Origin: Gadus chalcogrammus
Taxonomy: Eukaryota > Chordata > Actinopteri > Gadiformes > Gadidae
NCBI RefSeq assembly: GCF_026213295.1
Contig: NC_079419.1
Coordinates: forward strand, 14,076,990 to 14,140,989
Direction of reading: 5' to 3'
Length of the DNA stretch: 64,000 nucleotides
Numbering within the stretch: the first letter of the stretch is position 1; every line of letters starts with the position of its first letter. Positions 12,401-28,500 of this stretch are shown one piece after another. A model generated the notes under the pieces. That model made no database searches. It had not been told where the DNA came from and was given only the letters and a program-made list of their open reading frames with translations. A program made the translations under genes and the position numbers.

Positions 12401-13052
12401 GAGACCGCCCTGCAGCAGATCCCCCGCGGCGCCGCCGAGCGCTGGGACCGCATCGCCAAGATGGTGCCGGGCAAGACCAAGGTGAGCAGACCCGTCTCCA
12501 TGACAACCGTCCACCAAACCACAAGTATCGGCCCGTCGATTTGCTCGACATGAGCGTGTGATGGACACGCTCATTTTGTGCCTAATAGAAACACTTTTGT
12601 GTCAAAATAAATGAATAATGTTTGATTATTTTGACAATCGAATGTTTTAACGTAGACGGACACAAAAGCGTTCCTTACACACTTTAACGTGATGCTAGGT
12701 TGACAGTTTGGTGGTGCCAACTGCCAACCTAGGATCACGTCAAAGTGTGTTGCGGACATGTTTGTGTCTAGCTACGTTAAAGCTGTTATGTTCAACATAA
12801 AGTTTGTCAACCACCTAGATTTGTTTTTACTAATGAGGGAAAAAGGTACGTTTAAATGAATACCTACCTTTGACACCAACGTGTGGATGAGGATTTCGGA
12901 AGTCGGATGTTTTATTGCTTATGATGAATGACCATAAAAATATATCGCAATGTTCCAACTGCCGTTTGTGGCTCCGCCCCCAGGAGGAGTGTATGATCCG
13001 CTACAAACTGTTAGCGGAGCTGGTGCAGAAGAGGAAGCAGGCCAAGAGCTGA
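8238..13052 (+). CDS. dnajc1: DnaJ homolog subfamily C member 1 (ER membrane J-protein with SANT domains)
   Basis: Coding exons: 8238-8393, 8901-9002, 9340-9386, 9545-9710, 9960-10033, 10135-10228, 10388-10478, 10697-10854, 11183-11302, 11688-11736, 11913-12481, 12984-13052. These give 564 residues, against about 554 in human. The protein is a type I-like ER membrane co-chaperone that recruits BiP through its lumenal J domain and carries SANT domains on the cytosolic side. Seen: an N-terminal signal peptide (residues 1-29), J domain from about residue 40 with HPD at 71-73, a membrane segment (FLLFLILTVGHYAIIWSVYL), a lysine-rich run, a first SANT domain in exon 9 and a second in the end of exon 11. 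The Met at 8238 is chosen because it starts the signal peptide. Exon 11 holds a Pro-Lys repeat and a glycine run of about 18 residues that look species-specific. Introns carry AC arrays and tandem repeats. Confidence 0.95.
9024..9087. repeat. AC microsatellite in dnajc1 intron 2
   Basis: An uninterrupted (CA)n run starting about 20 bases after the donor of dnajc1 exon 2. Confidence 0.95.
9392..9484. repeat. AC microsatellite at the dnajc1 exon 3 donor
   Basis: A long (CA)n run begins within a few bases of the GTAAGA donor at 9387. CA repeats just downstream of donors can act as hnRNP L binding elements in vertebrates, so the run may affect splicing of this 47-nt exon. Confidence 0.95.
9720..9915. 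repeat. Diverged tandem repeat in dnajc1 intron 4
   Basis: Loose repeats of a unit of about 40 bases that combines a C-rich part (ACCCC) with TTTAATTAAACAGC. Copies differ clearly from one another. Confidence 0.5.
10318..10358. repeat. (CTGA)n microsatellite
   Basis: Ten or so copies of a tetranucleotide CTGA in dnajc1 intron 6, followed closely by the acceptor of exon 7 at 10387. Confidence 0.9.
11389..11517. repeat. Short tandem array in dnajc1 intron 9
   Basis: About six copies of a 20-23-base unit based on AAGACGAGCCACATTCACTT, with small length and base changes between copies. Confidence 0.8.
12651..12776. mobile_element. Foldback MITE with TTAA flanks in dnajc1 intron 11
   Basis: Two arms of about 60 bases are inverted copies (tips CGTAG and CTACG; about 75-80 percent match by eye), with almost no spacer. 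TTAA lies at both borders (12647-12650 and 12777-12780), as expected for insertion into TTAA. It has no coding capacity. The superfamily (piggyBac-like or Kolobok-like) cannot be told from this alone. Confidence 0.65.
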
Positions 13053-14268
13053 CTCCCTGTTTCACCGTCTGAGCGCCTTGCCCCTTCCTGCCACGCCCCT
13101 CCCCGACATCTACAGCCAATCAAATATCATGGATTACCTCTGTGAGCTAATCAGAAAGCTGGAAAACCTCTCTTTAGCCCAGAGGCTTATGGGTAGTTTC
13201 TGTATGAAACCTTTCACAGGTTGGTGGGGGGAGGGTAGTTGCTGGAACTATTTTTTATTTTAGCTGATCTAATTAATGTCCATCCTAACCCCCACAGGTG
13301 TTTTTTATTTTTTAGTCTATACTAATTTGGTCAGCTCCGTTCATGAAATATTCAAAGTATTGGACAAAAGTTTTTTTGTTTTATGCCCAATTCGATCATG
13401 GAAGATAAGAATTATGTATAACCGCCCACATTTGACATCAGAGGAAAATGGTCTAATTACATCCAAGCTTAATGTGCCTTAGCCCCGCCCCTACCCCTCA
13501 CTCAAAGTACGTTGTTCAGCATTCGTCGTCTCTCGGGAACATGGCCATCGGTGACACTAGCTCAACCATTGTTATTTCTTTCATAAATATCTTGTTACAA
13601 CTGCAAATGGTTTATTATGAATAAAACAGTATTTATTTCCTTGAGTTTGTCATGTTGTTCATCTGTTGCTGATGAAACAGTCTGTCCTGCTTGTCATCTG
13701 TGTAGGGTTTGCAGCAGACAGGTGGGACAGGTGCAGAGAAAATACTGCATAGAACTTCCGGCAAGGTATTTACTGTTTAGCAGACACCTTTAACCAATCC
13801 CACTCAACTGCCTACATTTACTAATTATGGTTTGAGTTGATTATGGATTTATTTAACAACCATACTATCTTAAATTAAGTGATCAGGGAACCATATAACA
13901 AATTCATTTTCAAACTAGAATCCACATTGGATAAAAATCTGTCACAATTTAAGTGTTTAAAAGATTCACCTTTTAGCCTGGCTTGCATCATCATAAACTA
14001 ATGTTTGGTTTATTTTTGTGAAAATCCCAGACTTGCCGGTTGAATATTAAACAACCATACTATTACACGTATGGGTTACATCTTCCAGAATGTTCTGATG
14101 GTTTCACAAGTCTCCGACTCCAGTGACATCCTGTGTGGTTGGACCAGTGGCTGGAGATCTGTTAAAAAGGTTGCCGGTTCAACTCCCCCCTGAACTAGCA
14201 TTGGAGGCTTGTCCCTGGAGTACAAAGTCAGACTGAGGTGATCCCAACCCGGGCAGGATCGGTTCCCT
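13053..14268. other. Convergent 3' ends of dnajc1 and riok1
   Basis: No coding exon. AATAAA at 13620-13625 is a likely polyadenylation signal for dnajc1 (+). TTTATT at 14009-14014, which is AATAAA on the minus strand, suits riok1. A short stretch near 14160-14225 with GGTTGCCGGTTCAACTCC resembles a tRNA-derived B box and may be a SINE fragment. Confidence 0.5.
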
Positions 14269-19897
<5,629 letters not shown>

Positions 19898-20099
19898 TAT
19901 CTCTAAAATCACAACCTTTATTAGATTCAATTAATACTTTATCAGTTGTGATGGTATTCACAATAACCCCACACAACCTCGTGTGCTAGGGTTAGGGATG
20001 TACTTCCGGGTTCAATGTTTTTCTACGGTGGCCGCTATAGGGCATGTTACATCACCAAGAATCTGACCAGAAATAAGAAACGAAGACGAAGCGGTCAGC
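19898..20099. promoter_or_regulatory. Shared bidirectional promoter region of riok1 and lyrm4
   Basis: The start codons of riok1 (-, 19897) and lyrm4 (+, 20100) are only about 200 bases apart and point away from each other. Both 5' untranslated regions and the promoter must therefore lie in or near this interval. No TATA box stands out. In mammals LYRM4 instead shares such an interval with FARS2, so the partner differs here. Confidence 0.75.
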
Positions 20100-20816
20100 A
20101 TGGCGTCCTCCAGCCGAACTCAGGTTATTGCGTTGTACCGAATGTTGATCAAAGAGAGCAGCAAGTTCCCTTCTTACAACTTCAGGTATTTACTTTATTT
20201 TAATGTATGTGTGCTGCCAAAATGAGCGTGATGTTAAATGGGTTTCCTACAGCTGTCTTCTTACCTCGAGTATCAGAACAGTGACGAAATAAATGTGCAA
20301 TACGCAGGTCGTAAAGGGGCTTTCATGGTCAATCGGCGATCTATCCATAATATAAAATCGTGTCTTCACGTCTCTGTTCCCACAGAAACTACGCTCTCCG
20401 CCGGATAAAGGATGGTTTCAGGGAGAATAAGCATGTGGACAACCCTAAAAGTATGGACCAGCTTCTGACCAGGGCTAGAGAGAGCCTGGCTCTGATCAAG
20501 AGACAGGTGGGTTCCAAGATAATATTTTAATCGTTAATAGCTGTACAAGTAAAGCTAGAAAGTAATAAATTGAGTCATTCAGTTGAGTCACATTGAGAGT
20601 ACCAATTAGTGAAAGCTTTAGAGACAATCTCACTCTCAAGGACATTTAACCGCAATCCATCAATCTATAACCGTTTGAAATATAAACCTAAGCATGTCAT
20701 AGCTGAACAGGGATGAGTTCATGAGTTTGCGTTTATATGTGTTTGCACTGCAGGTGTCTGTCGGTCAGATGTACAGCAGCCAGAGGACCATAGTGGAGGG
20801 ACTTGGAGCTCGTTGA
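20100..20816 (+). CDS. lyrm4: LYR motif-containing protein 4 (ISD11)
   Basis: Exons 20100-20185, 20386-20506 and 20754-20816 encode 89 residues (human 91). The protein is the small mitochondrial partner that stabilises the cysteine desulfurase NFS1 and, with acyl carrier protein, supports iron-sulfur cluster assembly on ISCU. The LYR motif is at residues 12-14 (IALYRML). The rest follows the family: NYALRRIKDGFRENK, then a C-terminal VSVGQMYSSQRTIVE. The start is the only Met that keeps the full N-terminal helix. AATAAA at 21196-21201 is a likely polyadenylation signal. It lies on the same strand as rpp40, as in human. Confidence 0.96.
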
Positions 20817-21426
20817 AGTCTGGACATCACCGGCCTCACTGACAATCTGGAGTCTACGATGCAATACGAGTCTATTATGCTATTCGACCCATGATATAGG
20901 AGTTTTTGCAACCGTCCAATAGTCCAAATAAGTCTCTTTTGCACAAATGAGCTTTAATTCCAGTTTTATAACGGTATGCACTCAAAAGAAACTTAGTTCA
21001 ATTAGCCTCTGACTCACAGCCATACAGTCTTATTAAATTGTTAAAGCTGAATATCTGAGTGGTACAGGTTTGGAGTGGCACTGATCCAACTTATTGGTGT
21101 ATATCAACAGTTGTATTTTTGGACCAGAAGGTTAAATGCAAAATGTAACTGATGTGAAGCGGAATCTGTCAGTTCGTGAAATGTGAGTAATTGTGAATAA
21201 AACTGTTACAATAATCAGACGATCGAAGTATTTGGATTTATTCTAATTTTTGCTGTCAAGTGTAAATAAATCGGGTCATTTTTTTTAAGTCCGTCAATTT
21301 CGCATTGGAGACCCTTGTTTTGAAAAGTGATGAACCGGAAGTATAATGTTCCTTGATGACTTGATGCGCGAACTTCATGTGCAACTTCAACACGCTGGGC
21401 ACACATGTTTAAAGATACTCTTCAAA
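20817..21426. other. lyrm4 3' untranslated region and rpp40 upstream region
   Basis: This holds the lyrm4 trailer, with its poly(A) signal at 21196, and then the short rpp40 leader. In mammals the single-exon gene PPP1R3G lies between these two genes; nothing like it is seen here. Confidence 0.6.
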
Positions 21427-23234
21427 ATGTTTAAACAGTTAGAAAAGACACCGAGGACCGTGTTAGCATGTGAAAGATCACACTTGGATCATGAAAAGGC
21501 GAGACTCGGCACACACGTAGAACAACACTTCTTTAACCACAAGGTGAGACATGAACTGATGTGTGTATGCCCCGATTAAATCATATGAATGAGTCCTACT
21601 TATGTTGACTGATGCATAAGGAAATTAAATGTTTGAACTCGCGTGCGAAATTCCCTCATCAGCAGCCAAATGGGTCCGTTTTAGACGACCCCCTGAATGG
21701 TTGCTGATGCTGAATAGGATTTTACAATTAGTGTTTGATAATTGAATAGCAGACCATCGAAGTCTACCGTCCACGAAATAGATTGATCAAAATAACAAAC
21801 ACGTGTAAAATGCCTCCTGTCGCACTGCGCCATGTGAACAACCTCACTCCAATACATTTGTCTTGTTCTTCAGAATCGTGATGTCTCCCTTCCTTGTCTC
21901 CGGTCCAGGTATCTCTTTTAGTCCCGGGGTGTGACCGGCTCCCTGCTGAGCTCGACTCTGCTTTGAACAGCATGAGGTCATTCCTCCTGGTCCGAAACCT
22001 GCCTCTATCCCAGCTGCTGGACAAAGAATTCCTCGAGAAGGCTGTTTACAAAGGTTGGCCAAACGTAAACCACCTCACGTGAGGCATAAAGTCAAACACA
22101 CATAGTCGGTCTGTGCTAATTTGCTGTGTTGCTACAGAGTACGTGTCAGTATGTACATGAGCATTATTACTGTATGCATTGGAAGATGATTTACCGTTGA
22201 CCATCTTTACAGGTTCAACGTATGGTCTATCTTACCAGACCAGAATAGATGAGGACAACTGTTTTGCTCTTCTACCAAATGGTATGGATGCCTGATCAAT
22301 AACATTATGAGTATTACACCAGCAGAGTACCTACCTGAGTAGTAGCATTATAATCACATAACAGTCTTAATAGCACAGCATTATAATATCTTTATAACAT
22401 GGTAACATTATTAACAACATATAAGTTTAGTTAACATTGCTATTGTTATGCTGATGTTTATTAATAGATGTATTACACATGTTTCCAAAACGCAATTAAT
22501 TATGTAAGTGTTATTAGGACATTACATAAGTTAATATACTACGTTAACGTTTATATGTTCAGTTTGATGTTGAACTACAAAGCACTGAGAAATAATTAGT
22601 TAATATTCAACCAAAAGTGTTCTGTTCCCCCAAGCACATCTGTGTGTCACTGATTCATGACCGGACCGTTCTGGTTCTGCAGGGAAGCTGGTCCTGTCGG
22701 TGGACAAAGACACATACGAGACCCTGGGTCTGGAGGGGAAACCATCGCAGTACCAGCGCAGGCCAGCCGGGAGATACGGTATGAGGGGGTCTCCCCTCTC
22801 TGGTCCTCAGAGAAGCTCTTCGTGGCGAGGGGAACCAGAAGACTAGCGGTCAGGATGGGACTGCTCAGAGCTGGTAGTTCAGGCAGGCGTCGGGTCTATG
22901 ACCGGCGTTGCTGTCATGGTGATCGTAATGGAGGGCAGGATTGTCTAGTGGTTAAGTTTTAACAACTGAAAGGCACTATTCAAGTCTGTTATATTTGTAT
23001 AGGCCTAACTATAGCAGCCGGTGAGCCACTACCAGTGGAGAGTAGCGGGTCAATCCCTATTGTCCTGAGCCTGACCTGAATGCATCCTTGAGCAAGATGC
23101 ACTAATCCCACCGGCTTCTCAAAAACATGTTTCTGACTTCACTTTACGTCTCTTTGGATAAAAGCATTTTACTAAATAAATTGTACATGTGTTTTTTATT
23201 AGAAGTATTGATGTCACAATACAGCCAATGTAAA

Positions 23235-23273
<39 letters not shown>

Positions 23274-24706
23274 GTTGTGAGTGTGGACCTGAAGGATCGG
23301 ACCATGTCCCCAGGTGGTAAGGGTCACCAGCGTGTTCTGAAGGCCCTGACGGAACACAACCCTCTCAGCTGTGACCTCCTGCTGAGTCAGCATCTCCCAG
23401 GTATACACACCTCACGTGCACTAGCATCTCCAAGGTAAACGCACCTCACGGGCACTAGCATCTCCCAGGTACACACACCTCACGTGCAGTTTTAGCGTTT
23501 TGAAATGTGACATTTGGGGATGGTCTCGCTCATATTACGTTTTGTCGCCCTAACAGGTGACGAAAGCCCCGCCCTCCAGAGCCTGCTGTCTAATCACAAG
23601 CTCTCAGAACACAGACCTCGGGTCAGCACCCACGTGATGACATCATTACCATGCCCCACTCTGGTGACCTCTGACCTCCAGGGGGAGCAGCAGTCATGTG
23701 ACCCTCAGAGCTTCCTGGAGTGGCTGGGGGCCGTGGACGCGGGAGTCACGTTGTAGGTCCCCATTCTATCAACGTCATTGTTACTGACAACCGATGGTCA
23801 GGGGGAGCTAGTGCTGTATGCTAAGCTAGGAGTGGCACAAGTTCAGGCCCAAGTAGCGATGTATCGTTTTAAACAAGGTTCCCAGGAGAAATGAATGTCC
23901 ATTCAAAGTTCATGGTCTTTCACCTTCAGATAGAATATCATGAAGTCTTGATCTGTTAAAGTTGTTGACATGTTTGCAGTTCTTGACCTTTCCAAGACAT
24001 TTTCCAATTAAAGTCCAACGTAAAGCTAGACAACAACTTGACTGACACAATGTCATCTTAACCTTGTAAAAAACTTGTCAATTTATTGTCACTACACAGT
24101 AGTTGTTTCATATATCCAAGTTATGGGTTGTAAACGATTGCGTCCACCGTTTTGTTTGCCTGTGTCCCAGTGAGGACGAGAGTGGCGGCTACCTGTCCAC
24201 CTATGAGTGTCCCCAGCCCCAGACGGTGGTGGACTCCGCGGTGCGGTGCTCAGTCACCGGACTACTCCTCCCTGAAGACATCTACCACCTGCTGGACATC
24301 CTCCGGTAAGCCGGCTCCCTTCCCTGGTACCCTGACAGAGGCCAGTGTTCGCCCTCCCCTGTAAACATCTGTGTTCTCAAAAGCATGAAAGCACCGTGCA
24401 ATCATAGCATGGGTGATCAGGAATAAGTGTTTAGGTTCCAACGCCCTCCTTAAATGTTCTAACACACGGTTATAGGTTTCTAACCTCATGTTCTCCGTCA
24501 CTCCCAGGCGCTCTGTGCTAGAACCCAAGCTAGCACCATGGCTAGCTCTGACGGTGCACGGCTTCCAGGACAGCCCCGTCTCCTGGGGGACCGCCGAGCA
24601 CGGCTTCCTGAGCGGAGGGGAGAACTTCTACACCCTGGTCCTCTTCCAGAACCTGGACTACTGGATCTGCATGGCCACCGGCTCGCATGACGCCTGTCCG
24701 CCCTGA
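21427..24706 (+). CDS. rpp40: Ribonuclease P/MRP protein subunit p40
   Basis: Exons 21427-21543, 21909-22053, 22213-22281, 22683-22778, 23275-23400, 23557-23752, 24171-24305 and 24508-24706 encode 360 residues (human 363). The protein belongs to nuclear RNase P and RNase MRP, which trim tRNA 5' leaders and process rRNA. No catalytic motif is expected; recognition rests on family-specific blocks: LPNGKLVLSVDKDTYE, LGLEGKPSQYQ, FLEWLGAVD, YLSTYECPQPQTV and the C-terminal run from EPKLAPW through DSPVSW to DYWICMATGSHD, ending CPP. The exon 23275-23400 has a GT-repeat acceptor. The gene is convergent with cdyl, as in human. Confidence 0.95.
22930..23190 (+). mobile_element. SINE-like repeat in rpp40 intron 4
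   Basis: The features are those of tRNA-derived fish SINEs: a GCAGCCGGTGAGCCAC-like start, a B-box-like GGGTCAATCCC, CCTTGAGCAAGATGCACTAA, and a tail with TTTGGATAAAAGCATTTTAC. It is diverged and its borders are approximate. Confidence 0.6.
23235..23273. repeat. GT microsatellite forming an rpp40 splice acceptor
   Basis: A (GT)n run ends in GTGTAG at 23269-23274, the acceptor of rpp40 exon 5. Confidence 0.9.
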
Positions 24707-25525
24707 CGGTCCCACCCCCAACACTGCAAGGTTGGTCTTTATTTGAACCCGAGATCCGGCTCTTCTGGGGCTGCCTGTTTGGCAGTTAGAGAAAGTATGA
24801 TATTTTTTTTATTATTTATCGTCGAAGTAAATGTGGGTTAGTGAAGATTTATTAGCCATTTTGTTAGAAGTGCGTTTTCAGACCTTTTTCCAAAAAAGTT
24901 TGAATCAAAAAGGACCACAAGTATCACAACGGATCCACTCGGACCAGAATTTATTAACAAAAATAACTGTACACGGTTGCAATACGGATAGGAAATTATT
25001 AATAATCCTAAAATAATTATAGAATACAGATATTGGAATGACACAATGCTGTGTAGACCAACATTCATTCCAGAGTGGAGCTAATGTTGTGCGTCCAAAA
25101 GACACTTGGGACACAGACAATCTGTTCTTCTGACAGGTGAAAACAACACCTGTATGGTCCATTTGAAACCCCGCCCCCTGCACAAAACTTGTGTTCTAGG
25201 CATTTTGATTCGCTGTCGTCTTGTATTTCCCATAAGGCCGTGCTGTTTTTCTTTTAGAGGGCGTCAGTAACCAGGTTCTCCCTCACAACCTATTGGCCAA
25301 TCAGAACGTTGGCTTGTCTCTCTCCCGCCCCTTTGTCTATAGCCAGCTTCAGAGGGGGTTGTTTGAAACGTGAAAAGCGTCACTTTTAAATGGTGTGCTA
25401 TATGGCTGCGGATCGTCAACGGTCTCTCCGAACAGCAGAGTCATTGTTAGCCGTGTTGTGTGAAACAGTTGGCCCCCTACTGGAGGCTTTTCACATGGCG
25501 GGAGGAGTGGCAGTCGCCATGACCA
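24707..25525. other. Convergent 3' ends of rpp40 and cdyl
   Basis: No coding exon. TTTATT near 24950 is AATAAA on the minus strand and could end the cdyl transcript. No clear plus-strand AATAAA was found for rpp40. Confidence 0.45.
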
Positions 25526-28500
25526 CTAAAGCTGGTCTAGTTTCTTCTGCAGGTACTTGAGGATGGAGTCTGTGCCCTGTGACGACCCCCACACCCTCTT
25601 CAGAGCTTCACACTCCCGCTCGTTGGCTTGCTCCAGGGCACTTCGGTTGGTGCTGCGCATCAGCGCCTTGGACTCCCGCAGCACCTGGGGGTCAGATGAA
25701 GGGTATAGCTGATGATGAACGCGGACATGACCTTTAGAACGGGCCCCAGTTTACCACCAAGTGTGATGTTGATTAGGGACATCAAATGTGTCCGCCCAGA
25801 TGTACGGTTGATACATTGTGGACTTCCAGTTGGTACAGTCCACTGGGAAGGCTGCTCTGGCCATCATACAGCTGGGCGGACATTAACACCTGTGACGTCA
25901 CAAGTGGTGGTATACTAGAGGGCCCTTTAATTCAAACATTTGTTGATGGTTTATTTAAAACTTACTGTATGATTTGTAAAAATGTATATATCTTTTTTTT
26001 GTAAGTGAACCATTTTGACCATTGAGTCGAATAAAAACAGACAAGTCAATAAAAAAAAAAGCATCAGCGTGTCTTCACTTACGAGGGAGTTGACGGAGAC
26101 GAGCTCTTTGATGCGTAGCATGACCTCCTGGCTGAAGGTGCCGGGCCAGAGCACCTGGGACACCAGCCCCTTGGCACACGCCTCCTGGGCGGTCAGCTTC
26201 CTCCCGCTGAGCAGCATCTCGTTGGCCTGGAGGGGGGACAGGAGCACAACGTGTAGCATGAGCATGGGAGAGACGCAACCAAAGCTTTGGCCTGCGACAG
26301 TGCAAGATGGAAGGGGAACCGTCAGGCTTGACTAGTGCTGACTGTATGGCTTCACACAGGCATCTGGGGAAATCTTAACTCTGCAACATCACGGCCATTT
26401 CCGTGAAAAATATGTCCAATCTTTGCACCACTGACTGAATTAGACTTGGAAGAGCACAGAACATAGTATTCACGTTAGCCTCGGACGATAAAGGAACCTC
26501 CAGAAAAATATGTATTGGGATACAGCCGTAAAGACAACGGGAAACAACATTTTCCCGTATTATGTCCTCTGAAACAGGCTCTGAATGACAATCTTTGTTA
26601 TAGTTTACCGCAAGCCGCTTTGAAAAAACATTTAAACAGGAAAAATACTCAAAACACACGCGGGGGAAGGCTTAACGTTAAGTGCGAGCATTGCTCAACA
26701 CCAGCCGACCACAAGGTAGAACCTGGTCCGTTGGGTCACGTGACCCCGCCACAGGTGGAGGTCGTACCGAGGCCACGCCCATGATGCGCGGGAAGGTGAA
26801 GGAGGAGCAGGTGTCTGGCGTCTGGCCGTAGACGGTGTAGGGCGTCTGGAACCAGGCCTTCTCGTTGGCCCACACCACGTCGCACAGCGGCAGGAGCGCG
26901 GCGCCCAGGCCCACGGCGGGGCCGTTCACCGCCACCACGATGGGCTTCTTGAACTGGATGAAGGTGTCCACAAACGCTCTGCCCACGGGGAGGGACGGGA
27001 GGGAAATGGTTAGCTATAGCGGCACACACCCAGCCTGCTCAGTGCTCACAGGAAGTGGGCTCAGACAATTGTTTATACAAGGACGCAAGCTAACCTACCA
27101 GCGAACTGGTGGCAGTCAACACAGGCCACACTTATGAACAGGCTGAACGGGCCAACCGTAAACCGGTAGAGTGGAACGCAAAGGATAATAGATTCAAAAC
27201 AGCATGCATATTTTAGAGGGCCCCTATTATACCAAATGTTGGTGTGATTAGCCATTACAAGCTACTGTCTCTTAATCCAGTCCCCAGGGTAGGCTGGTTG
27301 ACTGATTTAATACATCTGGGTGGGACATGCCTAGCCTGGCTCCGCCCGCCTAAGTACTTCTGCTCAATTTGAATTTCCCTTCAGTACTTGGTCTGCGAGT
27401 GGGTTTTCTCCGTCAAAATTGTCTTCGTCCGATCAGCGAACAGAGGGAGTGGCTGAGAACAATGACGTTAAAGTCAGCTCTCGTTGACGGACATCTTCAC
27501 GCACGGTGTTTGGTTTGTTTACAGCCTGCGCGCAACGTGATTCCCGGCCAAACGTTAGCGATTGGTTATGGCAGATCCAGAGTAGCACTGGGCAGATCCA
27601 ATAGTTTTTAACTTCAACAGACACCCGCCTTCAAGTGAGTTAACGTTTGTCAATTGAGTAGATCCAGACTCTCTGTACAAATGAAATGAAGTACAAGAGT
27701 CTGGTAGGACCAGGCTAGGACATGCCCAGTTAGTATGTTAAATGGCAGGGCAGATTTTTGGATGGCTAATCACATTAAGACCTGGTGGCAAGACAGGGGC
27801 CCTTTAAATGAGAACCACTTCGGTCATAGACACGAAAAGCACACTCAATGGTACATGGCTGTTCCCCGTCCCCTCACCATGGTAGCCGATAAACCGCACC
27901 CCTTATCCACTCCATCTGTCTCGTACCTGATGGTTTCGGCCATCTTTACGCTCTCCTTCTTCCTGTCATCGGTGAGTCGCCTGATGAAGTACAGGAAGTC
28001 CAGGCCGTAGCAGAAGGTGTTGCCGACCGCGCCTAGCAACACCAGCTTGCTGTCGTCCGATGCTGCCGTTGCCATGGCGCTCTGGATCTCCTTCATCACC
28101 TGTTTGAAAGGAATAAAGCGAGAACAAATCAATCCTTAATTCATTGTTCTACGGTGGTTGCTGCGGTAGTGTTTGATCGTCAGTACAGTGCTAGCTACAG
28201 TAAAGAGTCCTAAACACTCTAAACACTGTCCCAGAGCGGTAGCCATGGGAACAAGCGACAGAGCAGAGCACAACACACGTACGTCGGGGTTGAGGGTGTT
28301 GTTCTCGGTCTTGGTGGACAGCAGGATGTGGGTGAAGCCGTCCTGCTTGCGGACCACGATGTCGCGGTAGCGGTAGGCGCTCTCCGTCTGCCGCACGCTG
28401 TAGCGGAGACGCTTGTCGAAGGCGTGGCGCTCCTCCACCCGCCGCTTCCCCGTGGACGCGCCCACCGTGGCGCTCTGTGACCCAGCCAATCCGCCGGCCG

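Noticed and set aside
21764..22062. Minus-strand frames across rpp40 exon 2
   Set aside because: The plus strand has a well-phased exon matching RPP40; the minus frames have no family features.
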